Below, piece after piece: positions 1-5,314 of a stretch of 10,247 nucleotides of DNA (positions are counted from its first letter, which is position 1; each line of letters starts with the position of its first letter). Made by a program: the position numbers and the translations under genes. This stretch comes from an uncultured Saprospiraceae bacterium. GTDB lineage: Bacteria > Bacteroidota > Bacteroidia > Chitinophagales > Saprospiraceae. The notes beneath the pieces were generated by a model. The model was not told the origin of the DNA and searched no databases. It saw only the letters and a program-made list of their open reading frames with translations. The stretch is taken from positions 1 through 10,247 of the forward strand of contig CAKUWM010000075.1 in assembly GCA_934699305.1 (NCBI GenBank). The letters are read 5' to 3'.

Positions 1-1120
1 TCTTTCGTGCAGGGGTAGAAATGAATGGAACTATTATCCGGAACACTTCATTTAATGACCGCCCTACAAGTATTCTCTGGTCACTGGCCGCCCTCAAAAT
101 TAATCCTATTTGATCAGATGAAAGAATACAGGTAACCTTTTGGTTTTGAGAATTGCTCTTTGCACCGTTCATCATTTGGTCTCCTTTGTCAAAAAATGAA
201 ACATCAATTGTTTGAAGATTTTCAAGATAGGCAATTTCAAGACTAAACCAATTATTCAATAGCGTATCGATACTATGAAAATTTTGATTGTATGCAATAT
301 CAGGCTTCTTGTAAAGCTGCTTGAACGATTTGTATAGGAAGTGAAGGGTGTTCGTTTTTTCAAACGTCGTCTTGCACCGCTCTACCTTCTTTTTTATAAA
401 AGATATCAGGTAGTTTATATATTCGATACTATTAAAATTCAGATAGATAAGAGCTGTGTCAAGGTTGGTGTAACTATGTTCTTCGATTTCTGAAAAATCG
501 ATCTTCTCTACGGCAGATATCAACTTTTTCTTATAGATTATATTCTTATAGCTGGTTGACCTCTCAAATTCATTGGTATTTAGAAACCTATTCATCTTGT
601 TGACTATAATTTCCAACGGAACCTTCTGTTTGTTGTCAATTGAGATTTTATCCTGGACTTTCCTCAATCGTGATGATAGCTCCTTTTGAGCAAGACGAAA
701 GTATGTCATAGGAACATACTCATCCATGCTTAGATACATTGAGTAGGCGTTTTCTATAAATGATATTAATTCTTCGAGAAAATTTAATAGATCTACGATA
801 ATTGTGTAGGCACGTCCACTCTTTGGTTTAAGGCTTTCCAGGTTTGAAAAAGTCTGGCTTAGCATTTTTGTTAGGGTAACGTGGTAGTTTCTTATTAACA
901 ATTCTCCTTCTCGTTTGGAATGAATTGAAAAAAGCTGTTGTTGAATCAGGCTCCTCATACTTAACAACTCCACCTTTAGTTGATTTGTAATGTCCGTCTC
1001 TTCACTGTTAGAGATCGTTGCAACAAAATGTTTGGCAGGATTTAATTTAAAGTGTACCAATAAGTCAAGCCATTCCAGGGAATGCTCTTTTTTACACGGA
1101 TTAGGGACTGCTGTTCTCAT
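1..1120 (-). CDS. RteC-like helical regulator (tentative), 3' end outside the window
   Basis: A leftward reading frame is open from an ATG at 1120 to the window edge, giving 373 codons with no stop. There is an in-frame TGA upstream and no other ATG between it and 1120, so this start is well supported. The leader is AT-rich without a Shine-Dalgarno site, which is normal for Bacteroidota. The protein is helix-rich, basic and cytoplasmic, with no signal peptide or membrane segment. A central segment (around residues 215-310) rich in Phe, Tyr and Lys and the tail motif SSDQIGLILRAASDQR remind me of a family of uncharacterised Chitinophagaceae/Sphingobacteriaceae proteins related to RteC, the regulator of conjugative-element excision. 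That assignment is from memory of family character, not a search. No catalytic motif is seen. If it is RteC-like, it would mark the surroundings as mobile DNA. It could equally be an unrelated helical protein. Confidence 0.75.
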   Translation of the reverse strand, partial: MRTAVPNPCKKEHSLEWLDLLVHFKLNPAKHFVATISNSEETDITNQLKVELLSMRSLIQQQLFSIHSKREGELLIRNYHVTLTKMLSQTFSNLESLKPKSGRAYTIIVDLLNFLEELISFIENAYSMYLSMDEYVPMTYFRLAQKELSSRLRKVQDKISIDNKQKVPLEIIVNKMNRFLNTNEFERSTSYKNIIYKKKLISAVEKIDFSEIEEHSYTNLDTALIYLNFNSIEYINYLISFIKKKVERCKTTFEKTNTLHFLYKSFKQLYKKPDIAYNQNFHSIDTLLNNWFSLEIAYLENLQTIDVSFFDKGDQMMNGAKSNSQNQKVTCILSSDQIGLILRAASDQRILVGRSLNEVFRIIVPFISTPARK

Positions 1121-1146
1121 GTTTTGTGGATTATTATTTACAAATG

Positions 1147-1165
1147 CTATCAGGCATTGTGATAG
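1147..1165. promoter_or_regulatory. Short inverted repeat in the leader of the 1-1120 gene
   Basis: CTATCA-N7-TGATAG is a perfect 6-bp inverted repeat 27 bp upstream of the ATG at 1120. A near-consensus -7 box, TAGCATTTG on the minus strand (1141-1149, one base too long between TA and TTTG), overlaps its left arm. It could be an operator or a leader hairpin. The evidence is weak. Confidence 0.3.
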
Positions 1166-1183
1166 TATACTGTAAGGACTACC

Positions 1184-1209
1184 GACACGTCATTATTGTA
1201 TGACTTGTC
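1184..1209. promoter_or_regulatory. Candidate operator: 10-bp inverted repeat
   Basis: GACACGTCAT-N6-ATGACTTGTC pairs in 9 of 10 positions. It lies 64 bp upstream of the leftward ATG at 1120, a suitable place for a dimeric regulator of that gene, possibly acting on itself. No T-run follows on either strand, so it does not look like a terminator. Function is inferred from position and symmetry only. Confidence 0.4.
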
Positions 1210-1699
1210 TATGGGTTTAAAAAAACGCTAAATAATTTTATTCTAGGTAAAATCAATAATTACCACACAAATTCGAGTAGGATATGATAAAATTTTTATA
1301 CGGGGGTTGTGAATATTACACCGCTTGGCTATACTTTGTTACAGCGGTTGAGGGCAGAATTGCAATTAAAATAATAATAAACCACAATGCCAAATTAAAG
1401 AAGCCTGATTGTCCGCTTCTAAAAACAGCACTACTCTTTAATAGGCACGGATAACAAATCCAAAATAGCCCTTTTGTTGATTCAAGGACGAACTTATGGC
1501 ATGTTTTTTTAAAATCTTACTCGTTCGGGTAGAAGTTTTACTCTTGAATTGAGAGAAAACATGAAAAATTTCATTTATGGAAAGTATTTTCCAATGTAAA
1601 TGCTTCCTTTAAGGTCCAGCCGAACTTCAAAAAAGGTTTTTCATAGGTTAGCAACAGTCTTGTATGGCGAAATTCAGTCCAATTGTACCGATTAACCAA
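1210..1699. other. Non-coding AT-rich interval
   Basis: About 490 bases lie between the divergent inverted repeat at 1184-1209 and the stop codon of the GNAT-like gene. I found no convincing ORF on either strand, no tRNA-like fold and no IS ends. The one structure worth noting is the hairpin at 1572-1602. A 12-codon ATG frame at 1561-1599 overlaps that hairpin and is not supported as a gene. The interval may be decayed sequence. Confidence 0.6.
1562..1602 (-). terminator. Possible terminator of the leftward GNAT-like gene
   Basis: CATTTA-TGGAAA-GTAT-TTTCCA-ATG-TAAATG forms a 12-bp stem with a 4-base loop and a 3-base bulge (1572-1602). Read leftward, it sits about 100 nt after the stop at 1700 and is followed by AAATTTTTC, a short T-run. 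Both placement and shape would suit an intrinsic terminator. The stem is AT-rich and the T-run short, so this is tentative. Confidence 0.4.
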
Positions 1700-2423
1700 C
1701 TAAATAGCCCTTAGAATAGTGTCGTTGGGCTCATTTAGAGTAATTATATCCGGTATATTGATTTTAGGCTCTATTGTCTTGATATGATCTTGAACCGGGT
1801 ATTTGCTCGGATCGTACGCACAATAAAAGTCCATTGCATCTTTATAGTAAGGGCTTCTGCTTAGGTATTGAAGCAACCAGTTTTTTGTTGAACAAACCGG
1901 AAATGTCTCTGAACCAAGGTATACAATGCCATCACCCAATATTTTAGTTTTTACGCCCATCAGGTTCAATGCTTTTACAAATTTACCATCACATTCAGCC
2001 AGCATTATACTGTCTTCAGCACAACAAATTGGATAAATTGCGATGGCAATAAGTTTCCGAAGTAGTTTGGCTCCATCTTTGGCTCGGCTTGAAATTGCAA
2101 ATCGGCCAACATGCCAGATGCTTTTTCCTCTGGTCTCAAAGAACTCCGGATCAACGTTAAATAGCTTTTGAATTGGTAAGACAATTCCTTTATCCCATTT
2201 CGTTACCTTAACAGAGCCTACGATATCTAAGCCATTACGCGCCACGCAAATGATCGAATTCTCGAAAGCGGAAGCATCTTCCGCATGAATGGACCGGACA
2301 ATTTCAAAATCCTCTTCCGAAAGAACTTTGGAGGTGGTATGCTGTGCATAGTTCTCCCTGACAATGAACTCAGCTAATTTTTCAAGCTGCTTTTTTTAGA
2401 AGTGTAAAGCTTAATTTTTTCAT
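1700..2423 (-). CDS. GNAT-fold N-acyl synthase-like protein (FeeM/LuxI-type), apparent N-terminal frameshift
   Basis: The 181 codons downstream of a GTG at 2245 encode a GNAT-type protein. The frame stays open upstream to 2389, and those 48 extra codons read as normal protein (QLEKLAEFIVRENY...), so the GTG is unlikely to be the true start. An ATG at 2423 opens a frame MKKLSFTLLKK that meets the main frame if one base is removed from the 7-A tract (2391-2397). The corrected protein would be 240 residues. As it stands, the ATG frame stops after 13 codons. The motif WHVGRFAIS (residues 104-112 of the corrected protein), followed by a helix and a late MGVK...GDGIVYLGSETFPV segment, resembles the W-E-x-G-R-F region and C-terminal strand of acyl-homoserine-lactone and N-acyl-amino-acid synthases. 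Those enzymes transfer a fatty acyl chain from acyl-carrier protein to an amine. The gene is divergent from the luxR-type gene and shares its operator. The frameshift may be a pseudogene mutation, slippage or a base-call error. A plain acetyltransferase is the alternative. Confidence 0.7.
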
Positions 2424-2496
2424 AAACAAAAATTTCAGGTAATTATATTAAATACGCGGGCTATTAAGACTTTTTCAGTTATAAATACTGGAAAAA

Positions 2497-2533
2497 TAAC
2501 CCGTTAGGGTAGTCGAACTACCCAAAAGGGTAG
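2497..2533. promoter_or_regulatory. Double palindromic operator between the GNAT-like and luxR-type genes
   Basis: CTACCC-AAAA-GGGTAG (2518-2533) is a perfect 6-bp palindrome with a 4-bp spacer. A second copy with four matching bases per arm, ACCC-GTTA-GGGT (2499-2510), lies exactly 21 bp away centre to centre, so both face the same side of the helix. GGGTAGT-CGA-ACTACCC (2507-2523) is a further perfect repeat formed by the inner arms. The block sits about 75 bp from each divergent start codon. The same palindrome precedes the thiF-like gene. Symmetric arms with short spacers are typical of LuxR-family binding boxes, so the neighbouring LuxR-type protein is the likely ligand. That link is an inference. 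Confidence 0.7.
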
Positions 2534-2572
2534 CTTCAAATACGGAAATGGAATAATGTCATATAAAAAAAT

Positions 2573-2580
2573 TACATTTG
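2573..2580 (+). promoter_or_regulatory. -7 box of the luxR-type gene
   Basis: TACATTTG fits the Bacteroidota -7 consensus TAnnTTTG exactly and lies 25 bp before the ATG at 2606. No TTTG occurs at the expected -33 position. This suits a promoter that needs an activator, and the double palindrome lies about 50 bp further upstream. Confidence 0.55.
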
Positions 2581-2605
2581 AATCAATAAACCATTCCTAT
2601 GCCAT

Positions 2606-3370
2606 ATGGATATTTCTGTTCAGGATTTCTTTAAGTCAATGAGGCTCGATAACCCGCCGTCCTTTTCAGACTATGAAAGGATCACGCCTTGTGTTATACA
2701 ATTTGCCAACGCCCTGTCACAGGTCACCTACAATAGTGTTTATCTGATTGACTATTACAAACAGGGGTTCCTCTATGTTTTTGACAATCCTCTGTTCCTT
2801 TGTGGAAAAACGGCAAAACAGGTGCAACAAGCCGGTTATCTCTTTTATTTTAAAAATGTACCTGACGAAGACGTGAAGCTATTGCTAAAAATTAACCAGG
2901 TAGGCTTTACTTTCTATAAAAATCTGGCCTTGGAGGACCGGCTCAATTATTCGATCTCTTATGACTTTCGGCTTAAACATTCAAACGGCAGGCTTTTTCC
3001 CATAAATCATAAACTTGTGCCGTTAGTCCTGGACAATGCGGGCGGTATCTGGATTGCTTTATGCATTGTATCTGCCTCTTCCAATGCTAAACCGGGAAGT
3101 ATATTCATCAAGAGCGCAGTAGAGAACAAGCTGCTTGAATATGACATGGCTACTGACAAATGGAACGAGTTCGAGGTAACAAAATTGAATATCCAGGAAA
3201 AACAGGTCCTGCTATTATCTGTACAGGGGCTTACAGTAGAGAAAATAGCCGAAAAACTATTTCTTTCAAAAGACACCATTAAGTTTTATAGAAAAAATTT
3301 GCTGAAAAAACTAAATGCATCTAATATTTCTGAAGCAATAATAACTGCAGAGAATTTCGGAATCATTTAG
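2606..3370 (+). CDS. LuxR-type transcriptional regulator with PAS-like N-terminal domain
   Basis: This 254-residue cytoplasmic protein is a DNA-binding regulator. The C-terminus (about 193-254) is a LuxR/NarL-type helix-turn-helix. It contains LNIQEKQVLLLSVQGLT, EKIAEKLFLSKDTIKFYRKNLLKKL and SEAI, matching the usual pattern of an E before the first helix, the IA..L..S..T turn and the final KL....EA helix. Residues about 35-155 look like a PAS-type sensory domain (YLIDYYKQGFLYVFDN, then a helix, then DFRLKHSNGRLFPINHKLVPL), a layout common in Bacteroidota. No receiver domain or membrane segment is seen, so a small ligand or partner protein is the expected input. The ATG at 2606 is 25 bp after a good -7 box. 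The gene is divergent from the GNAT-like gene and ends 1 bp from the convergent thiF-like gene. It probably binds the (C)TACCC-N4-GGGTA(G) palindromes. The ligand is unknown. Confidence 0.88.
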   Translation: MDISVQDFFKSMRLDNPPSFSDYERITPCVIQFANALSQVTYNSVYLIDYYKQGFLYVFDNPLFLCGKTAKQVQQAGYLFYFKNVPDEDVKLLLKINQVGFTFYKNLALEDRLNYSISYDFRLKHSNGRLFPINHKLVPLVLDNAGGIWIALCIVSASSNAKPGSIFIKSAVENKLLEYDMATDKWNEFEVTKLNIQEKQVLLLSVQGLTVEKIAEKLFLSKDTIKFYRKNLLKKLNASNISEAIITAENFGII

Positions 3371-3371
3371 A

Positions 3372-4112
3372 TCAACCTGCTGTCAGGAAGTAAAAATCTG
3401 GAAATACTTTAACATGTTTACCGGTGGCCAATTTATAAAGTATGTTCGTACATGCCCCTGCAGCCAGCCATGAACCTACAGACAATTGGGGAGGTGATTG
3501 CCCTTTGCCGTTCACTTCGTATTGTCTCAGGACGTCAGTAACCCATGATTTTGCGTCACCTGAAATATTTTCAATTAGAAATGCAGCAACTTTCTTTTCA
3601 AATCCATCGAATTCGTCAGATATATAAGTAAGCCCGGCGCTATCTGGCGTTATGACAAAAATCATGGTAGCCCATCCAATATTATAGGGATGCAGTACCG
3701 GAATACCGAGCTTTTGACACTGTTCATCAAATCGAAATGGTACGTCAGACTTGAAATCCAGGGCATTAATTGCAACGTCATGCCCCTCCAGATAGTTAGC
3801 AATATTGTCACTATCAAGGAATATCTCCTCCGATCTTATTTTTGAATTTGGGTTGATGGAAAGGAGTCGATCTCTTAATGAAAGCGATTTCGGGTATTGG
3901 ATTTGATCAGAAGTATAGTTTTGTCTATTCAGGTTAGAGAGTTCTATTAAATCACCGTCAATAAGTGTTTGACTTTCAAAACCCAATCGCAAAGCACATT
4001 CAGCAATATTACTTCCAATGCCGCAACCTGCCAGAAAAACATTATACAACTTTACCCTTTCCTGATCACTTGTGGGTATATAAAACTGGTTCCTTTGGTA
4101 TAATTCGTTCAT
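3372..4112 (-). CDS. ThiF/E1-like adenylyltransferase
   Basis: With the ATG at 4112 the protein has 246 residues. It shows a Rossmann nucleotide site GCGIGSN (29-35), the acidic loop DGDLIELSNLNRQ (52-64) with its conserved Arg and Gln, a Lys at 75 in YPKS, and the ALDF..D strand end (118-123). These are hallmarks of the ThiF/MoeB/E1 superfamily, which activates a C-terminal carboxylate as an acyl-adenylate. The zinc-binding CxxC pair of MoeB/ThiF and an obvious catalytic cysteine site are missing; Cys132 is the nearest candidate. A single domain without rhodanese fusion suggests a specialised role rather than thiamin or molybdopterin synthesis. A TTG at 4148 would add 12 residues, but the ATG is preferred and leaves 51 bp to the upstream palindrome. 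The gene converges on the luxR-type gene with 1 bp between the two stops. The substrate is unknown; modifying the GNAT product or a small peptide is only a guess. Confidence 0.82.
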   Translation of the reverse strand: MNELYQRNQFYIPTSDQERVKLYNVFLAGCGIGSNIAECALRLGFESQTLIDGDLIELSNLNRQNYTSDQIQYPKSLSLRDRLLSINPNSKIRSEEIFLDSDNIANYLEGHDVAINALDFKSDVPFRFDEQCQKLGIPVLHPYNIGWATMIFVITPDSAGLTYISDEFDGFEKKVAAFLIENISGDAKSWVTDVLRQYEVNGKGQSPPQLSVGSWLAAGACTNILYKLATGKHVKVFPDFYFLTAG

Positions 4113-4131
4113 AATCTGAATTTTGGTATCA

Positions 4132-4139
4132 CGAAGATA
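4132..4139 (-). promoter_or_regulatory. Possible -7 box of the thiF-like gene
   Basis: Read leftward, TATCTTCG matches TAnnTTTG in five of the six fixed positions and ends 19 bp before the ATG at 4112. It lies about 35 bp inside the palindrome centred at 4170. If it is the real promoter element, transcription would start too close to the TTG at 4148 for that start to be used. Confidence 0.3.
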
Positions 4140-4163
4140 TAGAACCAACCCCGAACCTTTTAC

Positions 4164-4177
4164 TACCCGAAAGGGTA
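4164..4177. promoter_or_regulatory. Palindromic operator upstream of the thiF-like gene
   Basis: TACCC-GAAA-GGGTA is a perfect 5-bp palindrome with a 4-bp spacer, matching the core of the operator at 2518-2533. It ends 51 bp before the ATG at 4112. Two further GGGTA half-sites in direct orientation occur at 4231-4235 and 4239-4243. The shared motif suggests one regulon for the three genes of this block. Confidence 0.65.
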
Positions 4178-4325
4178 ATTTTTAACTATGTAGGCGGATG
4201 CTTAGGTTAAAACGTCATTCAAACTCTGAAGGGTATTAGGGTATCCGAAATATATTTTGTTAATTATGCAGTCAGGCTAAAATTCAAAGTTACATCAAAG
4301 TGCCGTTTTCAACTTTCCGCAACTC

Positions 4326-4619
4326 CTACCATCCCCACGCCACTTCTGCAACACTTTTCGTGTGGCTTTGATACCATATCTTTTCTATAGCAGACATAAA
4401 TTCAACATGATAAAGACCCAGAGCTTCGAGAACTTTTTGATGTTCTTCAATTTTTTTCTGATATCTGCCAGCCTCAAATCCAACAATAATCTTTAATGGT
4501 ACACCCGACTTGCTGCTAACCTCTTCCAAAGAGAGCCCCAATTCTATACGGGCTTCTTTAATAACCCTGGCTGATACTAAAACCAATTCCTTCCTCTCTT
4601 CTTTGCTTTTTAGTTTCAT
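4326..4619 (-). CDS. XRE-family helix-turn-helix regulator
   Basis: This 97-residue protein contains a Cro/CI-type helix-turn-helix at about residues 17-68: helices IKEARIELGLS, LEEVSSKSGVP as the turn, and KIIVGFEAGRY as the recognition segment, then a helix ending EALGLY. The pattern LSLEEVSSKSGV...I..FE.G is diagnostic. The C-terminal 25 residues are not recognised. The ATG at 4617-4619 is the only sensible start. It lies alone, reading away from the ABC-3C operon, with an inverted repeat 50 bp upstream that it may bind to repress itself. Small XRE proteins next to defence operons often act as their repressors, but no copy of the repeat was seen at the operon promoter near 5267-5297, so control of that operon is unproven. 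It could also be an orphan regulator. Confidence 0.8.
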   Translation of the reverse strand: MKLKSKEERKELVLVSARVIKEARIELGLSLEEVSSKSGVPLKIIVGFEAGRYQKKIEEHQKVLEALGLYHVEFMSAIEKIWYQSHTKSVAEVAWGW

Positions 4620-4667
4620 AACCCTAAGTTACTGTTAATAGCTTATAGCAAAAAGAGTTAAAAGGGG

Positions 4668-4699
4668 TGACTTCAAATATCTAAAAATTATTGAAGTTA
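4668..4699. promoter_or_regulatory. Candidate operator of the XRE-type gene
   Basis: ACTTCAA-N14-TTGAAGT (4670-4697) is a perfect 7-bp inverted repeat. With the flanking bases, TGACTTCAA / TTGAAGTTA matches in 8 of 9 positions. The arm centres are 21 bp apart, two helical turns, as expected for a dimeric helix-turn-helix protein. It lies 50-80 bp upstream of the XRE-type start at 4619. Confidence 0.5.
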
Positions 4700-4800
4700 T
4701 CCGGACGATTATATTTTCCCAAACCTATCATTTTTAGTTAATTATATATATTATTTGATTTACCTTGCAGAGAAGATCGGTTTTAAACAACCACATAAAT

Positions 4801-4971
4801 ATGTTTAAAAAAGTTTACCCGTTACCAGAAAATGTTGTTGCGATAATGGAAAGATTATCAGAAGGATTGCAACAAAGGTTAATCGACCTTTATTACCATG
4901 CCACTTTGATAAATCATCTAAAGAATAAGTATGAAGAGATCTCTACCAGAAATCGCAGGAAAATTGGTTGA
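4801..4971 (+). CDS. Small hypothetical protein, 56 residues
   Basis: From the ATG at 4801 the frame encodes 56 residues (MFKKVYPLPENVVAIMERL..., then IDLYYHATLINHLKNKY), which read as two amphipathic helices and a basic tail. A TTG at 4765 would lengthen it by 12 residues but is less likely. I do not recognise the family. Its amino-acid composition is protein-like, which is why it is listed. There is no recognisable ribosome-binding site and no perfect -7 box, only TATTATTTG at 4751-4759, one base too long. Its end overlaps the next small ORF by 41 bp in another frame, so one of the two may be false or the pair may be the remains of one frameshifted gene. Confidence 0.35.
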   Translation: MFKKVYPLPENVVAIMERLSEGLQQRLIDLYYHATLINHLKNKYEEISTRNRRKIG

Positions 4972-5080
4972 GTTGATACGCCAAACTGCCGACAGACGAA
5001 AAAGAAGAATCAAGGACGTAGACTCTTTTCCTTATGGTGAAGTTCATGAATGCACAAATACCACAATCTCACGAAAATAA
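4931..5080 (+). CDS. Small hypothetical protein, 49 residues
   Basis: ATG at 4931 to TAA at 5080. The sequence starts MKRSLPEIAGKLVELIRQ and is followed by TADRRKRRIKDV, a helix with a strongly basic stretch, then a hydrophilic tail. It overlaps the 3' end of the preceding small ORF by 41 bp in the +1 frame. I do not recognise it. The overlap could reflect translational coupling, a frameshifted single gene, or chance. Confidence 0.28.
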   Translation: MKRSLPEIAGKLVELIRQTADRRKRRIKDVDSFPYGEVHECTNTTISRK

Positions 5081-5140
5081 ACAGATCCAATATTTAATGA
5101 GCTTTGATCTAAGTTTCATAAAACACAAAATAGAGGGAAT

Positions 5141-5278
5141 ATGAATTTATATCTAATTGGCAACATAAAGAGGATAATGTTTGAATATGATTTAACGCAT
5201 CCAGAATGGCGAATGAAAAATCGCAACTCTCTTGTCGAAAGCAAGATTAGGAGGATAGTGGCACCATTTGAACTGTAA
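5141..5278 (+). CDS. Doubtful small ORF, 45 residues
   Basis: ATG at 5141 after a GAGGGAAT stretch that could serve as a weak ribosome-binding site; stop TAA at 5276-5278. The peptide (MNLYLIGNIKRIMFEYDL..., then EWRMKNRNSLVESKIRRIV) is basic and unrecognised. The last codons overlap the -33 box of the downstream promoter (5267-5270). This argues for either a leader-type arrangement or a chance ORF. Confidence 0.22.
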   Translation: MNLYLIGNIKRIMFEYDLTHPEWRMKNRNSLVESKIRRIVAPFEL

Positions 5279-5297
5279 CTTAAATTCTATAGATTTG
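5267..5297 (+). promoter_or_regulatory. Promoter of the ABC-3C operon
   Basis: TTTG (5267-5270), 19 bp, then TAGATTTG (5290-5297) fits the Bacteroidota -33/-7 consensus TTTG-N19-TAnnTTTG perfectly. The ATG at 5315 is 17 bp after the -7 box, implying a leader of only about 10 nt. It indicates that the four-gene operon has its own promoter, independent of the small ORFs upstream. Confidence 0.7.
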
Positions 5298-5314
5298 TAA
5301 GTATATCATATAAA

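Noticed and set aside
990..1175. Forward 61-codon ORF
   Set aside because: It is antisense to the long, protein-like leftward gene that starts at 1120, and it has no promoter or recognisable product.
1454..1479. AACAAA-N14-TTTGTT inverted repeat in the non-coding interval
   Set aside because: It is short, AT-rich and without a gene start close by; such repeats are expected by chance here.
1527..1532. Isolated GGGTAG half-site
   Set aside because: There is no paired arm at the right distance and no promoter nearby, so chance is the simplest explanation.
1561..1599. 12-codon ORF starting MKNFIYGKYF as a signal peptide gene
   Set aside because: There is no promoter box or ribosome-binding site, and the frame coincides with the hairpin at 1572-1602, which explains the sequence better.
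2268..2284. Perfect hairpin GCGGAAG-CAT-CTTCCGC
   Set aside because: It lies inside the coding frame of the GNAT-like gene, encodes an ordinary AEDASA stretch, and has no T-run, so it is not a terminator or a convincing regulatory site.
3007..3279. Reverse ORF of 90 codons within the luxR-type gene
   Set aside because: It is the antisense shadow of a clear helix-turn-helix coding frame.
4287..4317. AAAGTT / AACTTT repeat after the XRE-type gene as a terminator
   Set aside because: The 6-bp AT-rich stem with a 19-base loop is too weak to call.
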